Shown: piece after piece, positions 10,797 to 41,100 of the stretch
Position numbering within the stretch: the first letter of the stretch is position 1
Layout of the letters: each line of letters starts with the position of its first letter
From: Zygaena filipendulae
Lineage: Eukaryota > Arthropoda > Insecta > Lepidoptera > Zygaenidae
DNA length: 64,000 nucleotides
Assembly (NCBI GenBank): GCA_907165275.2
Contig: OU015652.1
Span: forward strand, 2,557,001 to 2,621,000
Direction: 5' to 3'
Translations under genes and position numbers: made by a program
The notes under the pieces: generated by a model
Databases searched by the model: none
Seen by the model: only the letters and a program-made list of their open reading frames with translations
What the model was told of the DNA's origin: nothing

Positions 10797-12078
10797 CTGA
10801 AATTAAAATATCTATCAATCATGCAAGTACACTTAGAAACAAGATAGAGTATAATATAGTTGTTTATACAGAAGACGAGGTTCACTTTATTACAATACGA
10901 TCATAATACTTAATGAAAACTGCAGTAAGTAATGAAAAAAGTATACGCAGCAGCAGCTATACAAAAAATATTCCAAAATATTCACTATTACAGCATCATT
11001 CATTAAAGTTTATCGACTCACTTTATCGATAGTGAAGATTTACATCACTATGGTTTACAAACATGCAAATATTTTTTCTCATTTCAAAAAGATAGTGTAT
11101 TATTTTAGTCTTGCTGATAGCTGAAGAGAACAAAATACTTTATTACTTTACTCAAGCTGTACTTACCGGTCTTCATCTATAGGAAATTTCGTGATAAATT
11201 TCCTTTTATTTAAATTTTGTCGACTCTATCTTTTTCTACAAATTACATACGTACTACACCGTCTAATCGGTGCTATTTCACTACCCAATCACAAGAAAAT
11301 AGTTTTTAATAGTCACACTGCACTTTTCAAAGCGTAAATCACACAAAATTTTTAAAAATCACACAATTATTTTCCCAAATAACAACATGCGTCGCCATGA
11401 CAAACAGATGACAGATTGTAAGAAAGATTCAGAGACAAAAGACTGAAATAGCATGTGAGGCCATCTTTGATGCCATGGAAAAAAAAAATTAAAAAAAAAT
11501 GAGTGCTAAACACGAACAAAATTTAATTTGTTCCTAGTTGCGTTAGACTGGTTATACTATTTTATTTAGGAGGATTTAGGGGTTTTCATTCTCCGTCTAC
11601 GGGTTTTTTGCTTTAGTTATTCTTCTGAGGGGTTTTTGAAATATCCTATAGGGGTAAATATTTTCGAGAGTTGGTAATACTGCTGACTGCATCTGTCGCT
11701 GTCTGTTGCTTGCACGTAATCTTTATTTACAATTTCACAAAAAACACATACATCGTTCAAAGAGTGCAATGGTGCATTAAAAACTATGAAAACATTTCAA
11801 TCAAAGGTATAGAAATAGTTAGTCAGTGACATAATTCAGTTGGCGTGCTCGAGTTGCACTGTCAGTTTTTACGAATGGTGATTTGACCATTTAAATATTA
11901 CCAGGAAATACTACGATGATTCAACCCAGGAGGTTTCAATAACAGTGTGTTGTAGCTCTTGTTCAATGTTTTCAGTGAGGGACGGCCACTCGGTCGCTAT
12001 GTAAGCAACCTACGTTAATGTGAATGAAAATGTCGTGGGTGGTACTAGGATAGAGTGGCAAAAGTTTTGATCAAAACA
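10797..12078. other. Upstream region and probable 5' leader of the p110 gene
   Basis: AT-rich, no exon recognised. Initiator-like TCAGTT words occur near 11838 and 11865, and a mixed-composition stretch at about 11690-12078 leads into the p110 start codon. The leader and any untranslated exons cannot be fixed from sequence alone. Confidence 0.4.
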
Positions 12079-30639
<18,561 letters not shown>

Positions 30640-30822
30640 CAGAGACCAGCCGGCGGGCGGCCCAAGCGGCAGCCGACCAAGCCCAGCCCGCAGACGTTGT
30701 GAGGCGCGTGAACTCTAACACACACCGCGTAAGGGTCAGTTTCGTGTGACGCGACTCCCAGTGTTCCGAGTGGAATTTGTGAAAACAATTATGAATTTAA
30801 TTTGTGCGGTTTTGATAGATAT

Positions 30823-30828
30823 AATAAA
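30823..30828 (+). promoter_or_regulatory. Polyadenylation signal AATAAA for p110
   Basis: First AATAAA after the stop, 184 bp downstream. Confidence 0.55.
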
Positions 30829-31192
30829 AAGAATAATGGTGGGGATGATGAGCTAAAATGAATCCCCGAAAGTGTGTCAGTTTTTTTGTTTAATTGCAAT
30901 TTGGAATATAATAGTCAATATTAAAAAAAAATATTCATGGATTATTCTCGCTTTTTGGGAGATACAAGTACACTAGAGTTTTTTTTTTAATTATAGTTTA
31001 CATAATCAATCTTTGCTTGCACAAACTTTTTTAGGTTGTACTTAAGGCTAATAAAACAGATTCTCACTTTGTATTACAGATAACAGGAGAGTTGTGTTAT
31101 ATTTTTTTTTAATTATATTTATTTATTCAAAGGAAATAATATGTCGGTCCCATTATACATACAAACAATTTAAAAAAAATAAAAATATAAAT

Positions 31193-31388
31193 CTACACAC
31201 TATCCTGTTCACGCAATGAGTTATTGTTTGTCGCTTGTCCCGCTTTATTTTTTGGTGAATTGTATTTATAGGTATTTAACAATAAATAACAAAAAATAAA
31301 TAGGAGGAGACATATTATTTTGGGTAATCTTTGCTCATTTTTTATAATAGTGTCTAAATATGAAGCAATAAGATGCTCCACAGTCTAA
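31193..31388 (-). other. Possible terminal exon of an unrecognised minus-strand gene
   Basis: After an acceptor-like AATTTAG the minus strand is open for 64 codons: TVEHLIASYLDTIIKNEQR, a hydrophobic stretch (IICLLLFIFCYLLL) and a polar end LREQDSV before a stop. AATAAA occurs about 65 bp further. Upstream at about 31505-31520 lies a GCGGCCATTTTGGC motif of the kind found in core promoters. I do not recognise the protein; it may be a chance frame. Confidence 0.2.
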
Positions 31389-31997
31389 ATTTGAATTTTG
31401 CAATGTTATCTATATAGTAAAAATAAGTTTGTGTGTTTGGGAATGATTGGAAGCAACATAGTAGGTCAGCTAGCCAATTGCAGGGAGACTACTCATAATA
31501 TTAAAGCGGCGGCCATTTTGGCTGTGATATAGACGCGCCACTTGACTCTGCGTGCGCGCACTTATTTAGGGATAAATATTTCATTTTGCGTCGTTACAAA
31601 TATTCTTCATCATTGTATTAGGTATATTTTAAGGATGCTACGGGTTTTCACCAAGGAGATGAAATAGGTAAATAACAATAATCAATAATTTTTTAAGTCG
31701 AACTTTTTTCGGCGTGATGAAATATGTTTCTGACTGAGGTTACTCCTTGTGTGTAATGTTGCAAGCGCAATTATTCTTTTTCACCAAAATAATGTGGGAT
31801 GTGTATTTTATTGTGTTTTCTCTCTCTCACTGGACCATTCTACTCGAGTTTGGTCTAATATAAATTTTAAGGCAAATAATTGCTCTAGAAAATATATTGT
31901 AATTAAATTTAGCGTGTCAAGGCTGAGATTTGGTAAAAAAATATTCGATATCCTATGGACTTTAGTATAAATTTTTTCTTTAATATTTATATATATA

Positions 31998-32506
31998 CAC
32001 ACCGGCAGAATTAGCGGAACATAAAAAGGCAGAGTATAGAAATAATTACGTATATATATTAAAACAAATAATAATTAGACGTAAAGTAATAAATTAATAT
32101 ACATCTTTTAACGCTTTAAAAGTTTGTAATTAAATTAATCAATTTTATTTAAAATAATAATAAAAAAAACACTTTTTCTCTAATTTGTGGGCACACAAAT
32201 AATGTTGCAAATTAAAGATTACTGTGATTTTAACACTAAATAAATGAAAGATTAATAACGTGTGTTTCCCCTTCGTGATTCCACTTTTATTTGCAACATT
32301 GTCTGTGTTCTCACAAACTAGAGATTTTTTTGTTTTTTTTTAATTTTGATTACTTTTAATAAAATTTAACTAAAAACTTCTTAAAGTCGATGTTAAAAGA
32401 TGTATATTAGTTTATTACTTCATGCCTGATAATAATTTGTTTTAATATATATACGTAATTATTTCTATACTCTGCCTTTTTATGTTCCGCTAATTCTGCC
32501 GGTGTG
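31998..32506. mobile_element. 509-bp foldback element, TA target (Tc1/mariner-like MITE)
   Basis: Outer ends CACACCGGCAGAATTAGCGG and the exact reverse complement at the right; the inverted match continues for about 80 bp and, imperfectly, through nearly the whole element (for example AATGTTGCAAAT against ATTTGCAACATT). TA flanks both sides. No transposase frame. Confidence 0.85.
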
Positions 32507-33646
32507 TATATATAGAGCAAGTACGAGGCGTTGGTGAGGGCCGCCGCGGTATCATATTAAGCTTTTTGTATTGGATCATAGTACGTTCTATTTATTGTGA
32601 AGAATCTTAAATAAATTCGCGATTATGTTCATTGTAGCTTTGAATAAAACAAATTGTGTCCGAGTTTCAAATACTGCGAGTGCGAACTTACACAAGTGTG
32701 AATAGCTTGATTGGTAGAGAATACACTTCGGACATTAAGTCCGCCTTGTGTTGAGCAACAAGTTTCGTGTGTTTAGAACTTCAAATGTAATTATTGTGTT
32801 TAGTGCAATTTGAAGGAGAGTTTGAATGTCCTTATGTTTAAATTTATTATATTTAATTCATCGATATCTATAGAAAAGGATGTAATAGTTAAATAGCACT
32901 TGACTACAATATGTCAGTGTCCGAAACGATTTTCTTAGAAACTTTGTGAATGAAAAGGAAATGAAATGTAGATGAATATAAATGCTCTCATTGGCAAATC
33001 ATAGATTGTAAATAGAGGACGTGGCGTTCTGATTATAAATTAGCACTTTTTATACCGTATCCGGCTTCGAAGGACCAGGAGAGAAAACTTAAAATATACT
33101 CTAATTAGCAATAAGCCATGTTTTGAGTAGGTTTCCTCTTCTGTTCTCGAATCGTCTTGTGGATTATAATATTATTATTAATTAAGTCATTGTAACATAA
33201 TACATAGCTTAGCAGTATTACGTCGTTGATGGAACGAATAGGTGATGACGCTCACCGGTGATTGATGAAATGTTTTATTTATGTATGATTAAATTAAGTT
33301 TAGATATGTTCTTAATTTAACTATAGATAAAAGAATTACTACTACTTATAATTTTTGACTACCTCAGGTGTAGCATACTAAATTACAAATTTGTTTGTAT
33401 AAGTTGTCTAGTTAAGTTCGGGCAATCATTCAATTTCACTATAGAGTATAGAGTACCTACGAGTATATATTATAAGAAAATGCTAAGTTTTTGTCTGATT
33501 GATTACGATATTATGTTGTTTTTAATAATCATGTTCTTGCTTGTGGACTAAAACTAAATCTTACTAAATTTAAAATTTCAAAGATCGTGTCAGTTCACAT
33601 ATCTTTAACTATATTATGATAATTCACGGATTATAATATTATATTA
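32507..33646. other. No secure gene; one GC-rich patch and AT-rich DNA
   Basis: At 32516-32562 a GC-rich stretch reads SKYEALVRAAAVSY then stop in one frame, followed by AATAAA words at about 32608 and 32643, which looks like a terminal exon and 3' UTR without a visible upstream part. The rest is AT-rich; no exon seen. Confidence 0.35.
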
Positions 33647-33845
33647 CTAGCTGTGCCCCGCGGTTTCACCCGCGGTAGTTTTGGAGTTCTCGCGGGAATT
33701 CCGGGATAAAAAGTACCCTATGTCTTTCTCTGTACCCCTGACAACGTGCATGCCAAATTTCATCCAAATCCGCTCACCCGATTTTGCGTGATTGAGTAAC
33801 AGACATCCAAACATCCACACTTTCACATTTATAATATTAGTAGGA
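33647..33845 (-). mobile_element. Helitron-like element
   Basis: CTAGCTGTGCCCCGCGG to ATATTAGTAGGA, 199 bp, complete. Confidence 0.8.
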
Positions 33846-34433
33846 TTAGGATATTAATATTAGGATAACATAATATTATATGCATATAACCCGCGAATTA
33901 AATATTCATTCGTGCAATAACTAAGCGTTGAACTTATAGTCTGAAACCAGTTCACTTTAAACCGATAGTAAATTAGACGACTTACACAAATGGTAATAAG
34001 AATAATAAGTAAAACCAATTTCTTTTATTAATATTAATTTGTTTACTGCCTTATTTTATAATTTATTTCAATAAGATCAATATAAAGAAACGGTTTCAAA
34101 TCGATTCTGCAAAAGGAATGGAAATTATGTTTGTCTGTATGTACCGAAGACATTTGTCTAAATATTAGATTTTCTGTTAGAAAATCTGTAATTAAAAGAC
34201 GTAATCAATTAATAACCGCTAGTCGAACATAAGAAAAATCATAGATAATTGTGAAACTACATACATACTAGAAAAGGATATTGCATTTAGAAAATGATGT
34301 TTATTATTATTAATGATTATTGTAATTGTATTATTATACTACCAGCTACCTAGAATGCCTATACCTGAACAGTGGCCAGATATAATACATGACATGTATT
34401 TTATATTGTAATGACAGCAATGGTAGAAACTAA

Positions 34434-34670
34434 CCGCCGCACTCAGAGTCGACTTTAATGATTACTTAGTTAAGTATAGATTTTTAAAACAAAACTGCCG
34501 CAATCAGACACGTTCAGTAAATTAATGTTAATTGGCATTCAATGAGATGTAACTTAATTAGTCAAATGCCGACTATCATTAATTTACTGAACGTGTCTGA
34601 TTGCGGCAGTTTTGTTTTAAAAATCTATACTTAACTAAGTAATCATTAAAGCCGACTCTGAGTGCGGCTG
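34434..34670. mobile_element. 237-bp palindromic MITE, TAA target, copy 1
   Basis: Ends CCGCCGCACTCAGAGTCG and CGACTCTGAGTGCGGCTG; arms of about 93 bp are nearly perfect inverted repeats. Flanked by TAA (34431-34433, 34671-34673), as in PIF/Harbinger. A second copy of equal length is at 49007. Confidence 0.85.
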
Positions 34671-34944
34671 TAAATGAATTAAATTATGGTTTTCTGATGA
34701 ATTGAACATTTAACGTAAATCCAGACTACGCTATACTAAGAATCTTAGGAATAACAGGCATATAACAGCGTTCAGCGTACGCGTACGTTGCAATTTCACG
34801 GGTGGTGGAAGCACCTCACTAGTATCGGAGCGAAAGTATAAACTACACGCTGTTTCACGCACACATGCTACAATTTCAAATTAAGGCGTTGTATGCTCTG
34901 CTAATTCTGTTCAAATCAATCTAGCTTCGATCATTATTTTTATA

Positions 34945-35140
34945 CTAGCTGTTCCCTGCGGTTTCATCCGCGATAAGTTTGGAGTTCCCGCGGGAATTCT
35001 GGGATTAAGAGTACCCTATGTGCTTCTCTGTACCCCTGACAACATGTATGCAAAATTTCATGATGATCGGTTGAGCCGTTAAGGCGTAAAAGCGTAACAA
35101 ACAAACAAACTTACTTTCGCATTTACGATATTAGTAAGGA
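34945..35140 (-). mobile_element. Helitron-like element
   Basis: CTAGCTGTTCCCTGCGG to ATATTAGTAAGGA, complete. Confidence 0.8.
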
Positions 35141-35283
35141 TAGAAAAACTGTTTTTGGAGCCACCTACTACTATCAAAAATGCTAACTTTTGAGTATCTC
35201 ATATGAAAAGAAATCGATAGTAGAATAAAACGTAAAATTAAATACTAATTTTTGATAAAATTAACTATTCTTTAGTATTGCAA

Positions 35284-35451
35284 TCCTTTCTATTACAAAT
35301 GTGAAAGTGAGTTTGTTGGTTTGTTTGTTTGATACGCTTCCACGCCTCAACGGCTCAACCGATCGTCATGAAATTTTGCATAGACGTTGTCAGGGGTACA
35401 GAGAAGGACTTAGGGTACTTTCACCTTGGACCTCCCGCGGGGGACAGCTAG
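35284..35451 (+). mobile_element. Helitron-like element, internally shortened
   Basis: TCCTTTCTATTACAAATG start, GGGGGACAGCTAG end, with a deletion near the 3' side. Confidence 0.7.
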
Positions 35452-35470
35452 TGTAAGATAATGTTCAATT

Positions 35471-35605
35471 GGACGCCGATAAGCAATAACATAAAAACTT
35501 ACAAAATTAAGTTATTGAAACAGAACGGTTTATTGAGAGTTAGAGAACGTTTTATAAGTATGTGTTTACCGAAAAAATGTTGAACATAAAAAACATACAT
35601 ACAAC
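35471..35605. mobile_element. Truncated copy of the GGACGCAGATAAGCAATA MITE
   Basis: GGACGCCGATAAGCAATAAC start and the body to AAAAATGTTGAACATAA; right end missing. Confidence 0.6.
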
Positions 35606-36182
35606 TGAATGCATAAACTCCTCCTTTTTGGAAGTCGTTTAAAAAAGTGTGAACAAAAATTCAGAATTGTAGAAAGAGACAGATACTGAACGCACTATAG
35701 CTTTGTTTCTCTTACACTTTCCCACCCTTATTTACTCTACGACTGGATGATTGGATCCCTGGACCGCAAAGTTCATTCTCTGTTTGCTTATAATTTATAA
35801 GATACAATAATGAAAAGAGCCTACTTGTATTTCTTGCGGTTTAAGCGATCATCAAGCTGTAAGAAAAAAATAAGAGAGAGATCTTTGTTATCTATCTAAT
35901 AAACAGTGGGTTCTTATTTTACTATGGAATAATGTTCTCTATTGTTGGAACAAGATAAACGTTTAGCTATCAACAATCGAGCTTATATAGCTTATTATAT
36001 ACTTCTACTATCTTTAAATTAAGAACTTGCCTCAGTTTTTTTTTGTCGATATGAATTCAAATTGGAAATTAATAGCTTGGCAGATTTTATAAATGATTCA
36101 TACACAATCTTAAACCGGTTTTTACATGCTTAAGTGTTTGCGCTTTCGTTATTTGGAGAGGTACCAACAGCTGGATATATTT

Positions 36183-36443
36183 GGACATAGATAAGCAATA
36201 GTGTGTTAACCCACATTGGAAACTATAGCGCAATTTTGTGTCTTTTTTATGTTCAACAATATTTTGATATTTAAACAGTGTAATAAGATAAACACATAAT
36301 TAAAACAACGTTCTGTAAATCTCAATAAAACGTTCTGTGTCAATAATTTAATTTTGTGGGTTAACATGTTATTGTAACCAGTAGTGATTGTAACCAATCC
36401 TAAGTAATAAATAGCTTTTGAATTTTGAATTGCTTATCGGCGT
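36183..36443. mobile_element. Copy of the GGACGCAGATAAGCAATA MITE, with a short insertion
   Basis: GGACATAGATAAGCAATAGT at the left, TTGCTTATCGGCGT at the right; about 50 bp of foreign sequence interrupts the right end. Surrounding DNA at 35.6-37.2 kb is AT-rich and shows no exon. Confidence 0.65.
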
Positions 36444-37226
36444 ATAAAACGGAACACTACTTTATCTTTACATATTATTAAACAAAGTCTTCGCGTCTCT
36501 TTTTATGTAGCTGAAAGCAGGGTTCTACTGAGGAGGGAGCGAGGGTAATATTTTTATTGGAACTAAATTAAGGAGGGGTGTTTATTTGCGCCAAAGAAGT
36601 GTCAGAACTAACCTATTTTAAATGATATAAAAATCAGAAAACCATTGAGTTCAGACGTGGAAACAAGTTTCAATGAAATGGAACAACAGCTACTTACCTG
36701 TTAAATATTAATTATGTCATTATTATATTATGCACAAGCCATAAATAAGATCCACTTTATATACGATGTTGTTATTATTTTAAAATAATTAGGTGTCGCG
36801 ACGCTGCAGTTATTCTTATCTCAATTTTGTATACAATAGTTCCTTTCATGTGTCATTTTTATAGTTAAAATAAATTTAGGTACGTATAGACGTGTCAGAC
36901 GTGTGTCACATTGAGAACATAATATTCAATAGTTGTATACTTATTTATAATAATAATATATTATAATAATATCTCATACAACATTTTATAAAATATACCT
37001 TAACAATAAACATGCCTGTTGCAGGTTATTATATATAGTTAAAATGATATCTCAAATACTTGGTTTTGTTTCGAATTAAACATTCAGATGTGTAAATTTT
37101 GCTATCGTTTCTCTGCTGTATTTTGTACCCCATTGAATCCCTCCCCTCCCCTATCTCGTCAATTAAACATACAAATAGGTATATGGAGTGAAAAGTGTTG
37201 TTACATCATCGTAACTTTATATAATA

Positions 37227-37454
37227 CTAGCTGTCCCCCGCGATTTCATCTGCGGTAATTTCGGAGTTCCCGCGGAGGTTGCGGGAAAAAAGTACACTAT
37301 GTCCTTCAGTTCCCGAGGGAATTCCGGGATAAAAACTATCCTATCTTTTAAGTTGGACCATATTCTAAATGGTTGCAAAATTTTATCAAAATCCGTTCAA
37401 TAGTTTCGGAATCCATCGCGGACAAACAACGTGACACGTGATTTATATATATTA
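37227..37454 (-). mobile_element. Helitron-like element, uninterrupted copy
   Basis: CTAGCTGTCCCCCGCGA start. It contains GGGATAAAAACTATCCTATC, the intact counterpart of the site into which the BEL element inserted in the neighbouring copy. Confidence 0.75.
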
Positions 37455-37456
37455 GA

Positions 37457-37526
37457 CTAGCTGTCCCCCGCGATTTCATCCGCGGTAATTTCAGAGTTCC
37501 CGCGGGAATTCCGGGATAAAAACTAT
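37457..37526 (-). mobile_element. Helitron-like element split by the BEL insertion (left part)
   Basis: CTAGCTGTCCCCCGCGA to AAAACTAT; it resumes at 43719 as ACTATCCTATCTTTTAAG and runs to about 43840. Confidence 0.85.
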
Positions 37527-37788
37527 TGTTGGGGCGCATCACTGGTCGGGCGGGAGAGAGGTGCGGGAGGGGGGCAACACGGACGCGCAAACGACGGGAC
37601 GAGAAGACGAGATAAACTGCAGCGCCACGCAGTCACGGTCGCTTCACTAATTAAATTATTGCTGTATTGCCATCTAATTGTCGATCATTAATAAACTGAT
37701 TAAGTCAAGGATTATATTTTATTATTTATTGAAGAGAGGATTAGCAGTGCCAGGCACCGTCGTATCAATTTTAGTTCCATCGCAAACA
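37527..37788 (+). repeat. 5' LTR, 262 bp
   Basis: Begins TGTTGGGGCGCATCACTGG and ends CATCGCAAACA (TG...CA). Contains AATAAA (ATTAATAAACTG). Differs from the 3' LTR at one position only (GCGCAAACG against GCGCGAACG). Confidence 0.95.
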
Positions 37789-37791
37789 TTT

Positions 37792-37809
37792 TGGTGACCC
37801 CGACGTGAT
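37792..37809 (+). promoter_or_regulatory. Primer-binding site
   Basis: TGGTGACCCCGACGTGAT begins three bases after the LTR with the TGG expected to pair with a tRNA CCA end. I do not assign the tRNA. Confidence 0.75.
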
Positions 37810-38159
37810 CCACCGCGGGACGAGCGAGCGGAGTCGGCCTGTCCAGGCTGCAGCTGAGCTGGTAGGACGTTGCATCCGAAGGAAGTGCCCTATTCCAGTG
37901 TTGTACGTGAATACCTTACGCACTCGAACACGGTGTTTTCCATCAACCTCCGTGTGTCGAGCTGTGTTCCTACGATAGCTGCGAGGTGCAGCGTGCGTGC
38001 AACACAGTGCATCCAGCGTGTTGCGCATTAGCAAGGTTGTACTTTGTCGCCTGACCTACATTTGTTCTTTGTTAGTAAAAATAAAAATTTATCGAATAAT
38101 TTCAACCTAATTGTGTTAAATATAATTTATAACTCGTCTTTATTGCTCACACGTACAAA

Positions 38160-41100
38160 ATGTCCGATATAAAGGAACTTATTAAACAACGAGGCTCAGT
38201 AAAATCGAGATTAACTTTATTTGAAAATTATTTAAAACCCATATTAGAAACTAGTTTAAATGAGAGCAGTAAGTGTCAAATTAATGAATTAACATTAAGG
38301 TTAAATAAAACGCAAGATCTTTTTTCTACATTTGATGAAATTCAAATGAAGTTAGAGAGATTGGATGTAGATACAGACAAACAAATGACAGAAAGGGAGG
38401 AAATTGAGAATAGATTTTACGAAGTAATGGCACAAGCTCAGGAGTTAATTGATTCCTGGAAGGAAACGCAAAATAAGAATCACGATGAACAATCAAATTG
38501 TTCTGTTGGCCGTGCGGTAGGTAATATTAAACTGCCACCGTTAAAAATAGCTTCTTTTGATGGTAACGCTAGTAAGTGGCTTGAATTTCGAGACACTTAT
38601 ATTTCACTTATACATTCTAACGACAAAATAGATAATATTAGCAAATTTCATTATCTGCGAGCATACTTAAGTGACTCAGCCAGTGCAGTCATTAAGTCGG
38701 TGAGCGTCTCCGCTGACAACTACAAGATCGCGTGGTCTTTGCTGTGCGAACGATTCGACAACAAACGACTTCTAATTAATCAACATTTACAATGCCTTTT
38801 TTCTATCGGGCCGATAACAAAGGAATCAGCTTCGGGCCTTCGTCATTTGATTGATACAATCTCACGAAACTTGCGATCGTTGAATACTTTAGGTGAACCT
38901 ACGGACACATGGGACACAATAATAATTTACATGGCGACTTTGAAGATAGATTCAGTAACATTAGGAAAATGGGAGGAGTTCCGGCGTGATAAGGAATCGC
39001 CGAAATTGTCGGAATTCTTTGAATTCATACGCCATAGGGCTGATGTTTTGGAAACAGTTAGTACGGGTAGGTCACATAATAAAAATGAAAGTCGTTTTAG
39101 TTTCAACAAATCACACTCATTTATTACTTCCTCACCGGAACGCCCTTTCAGCAATAAATGTCTAGCTTGCAACCAAGATCACAAATTGTATGACTGTCCC
39201 AAGTTCAAAACGATGTCTGTACAGGATCGCTATTCCAATATTAATAAATGGAGATTGTGCGCCAATTGTCTTCGAAGCGGCCACCAATCATATCAGTGTC
39301 GACTCGGCGGATGTAGATTCTGCAAAAGAAAACATAATACATTACTACACAATACAACTCACAAACAATCAACACAATTATCTGATAAATCAGTTTATGA
39401 TTCACAACAGGTACGTGAAGAAGTTCCCACTTCTTTTATAGCTACAAACAATAATCCTGGGGCTTCTGAAACAAAACCGTCATCAACATCTTCTTCTTCT
39501 TCTTCTTCGAACAGCCCAATAACGACAATGTCTGCTGTTGCTTCAACTCAGAGTCTTCTGTCTACAGCTTTGATTGAAGTAACAAACAATGGCAACCTTT
39601 ATGTACTTCGTGCATTACTAGATTCTGGCAGTCAATCCTCCTTCATTAGTGAAGCAGCACAGAGGAGGATTGGTTGCTACAAATTAAAAACCAAGACTCA
39701 GTGTGTACTAGGCTTAAGCAACACTCCTCTATCTATTACGGAACATTGCAACATACAATTTAATTCAATGCACAATAAATTTACAAAAATCATTAAATGC
39801 TTTGTCCTTCCTATCATCACTGATCGCCTACCATATACTACAATCCCCATCGATGAGCTTCACATACCAAACCACGTAAAACTAGCTGACCCCCACTTCT
39901 TTATTTCGTCTGAAATTGACATCCTCTTAGGTGTAGACATCTTTTGGGAATTGATAGGATCAGCTAGGCTACAATTAGGTCCTAATAAGCCAATCTTACA
40001 AGAGACACAATTGGGTTGGATAGTGGCTGGCCCCATGACCACGACCACTGATCTGATACCCACTGCATCAGTCACACAAACACGTTGCAATTTTAGTCAA
40101 GAGATACGTGATCAACTTATGAAATTTTGGGAGCTTGAGGAGGTAGAATCGAGCAAGCGTGTTTCAGTGACTGATGATATATGCGAACATCTATTTACAA
40201 AAACCACACATCGCGATGAAAACGGAAGATTCTGCGTACAAATTCCACTAAAAGAATCACCGGACGTTCTCGGAGATTCTTACAAAATGGCTGTCAAACG
40301 GTTTCTACAACTTGAACACAAATTCAAAAGATTTCCAAATCTACGAGAAGAATATAGCAAGTTCATACATGAATACGAGCATCTGGGACATCTGTGTGAA
40401 ATTGAAACACCCGCCTTTGGATGTTTTCTTCCCCATCATGCCGTTATTAAGGAGAGTAGCGAAACCACAAAATTGAGGGTAGTATTTGATGCCTCTGCCA
40501 AAACATCTACTGGCCTTTCGTTCAACGATATACAACATGTCGGTCCAGTTGTACAAGACGACCTATACAACATAATTCTTCGATTTAGACTTCACAAATT
40601 TGTAGTTACGGCTGACGTTGAAAAAATGTACAGACAAATTCTCGTCGAACCTAATCAGCGTAACCTTCAACTGATCGTGTGGCGTGACAAAGAGGCAGCT
40701 CCATTGAAGACACTACAACTCAATACGGTCACATATGGCACGGCATCGGCACCATATCTAAGTACCAGATGTCTAGTGCAACTTGCAAATGAAACTAGCA
40801 ATAAAAACATCGCGCAAGTAATTAAGGAGGATTTTTTCGTCGATGACTGTTTGACAGGTGCCAGAACTAGAGCTGATTTGAGGTTCATCATCGAAGAAGT
40901 AGTTAAAATACTCAAAACTGCTTGTTTCCCATTACGGAAGTTTCGGTCAAATGTCCCGTCTCTCTTTGAAGACACATCATCAACACCAAAGAGCCTGGAT
41001 TTAACTGCATCGTCTAGTGCCTTGGGAATTAAGTGGGATCCTTCCACAGACAAACTTCACTTCCCTATAGAGAGCAACGTCTTTCCATCTCAAGTCACGA

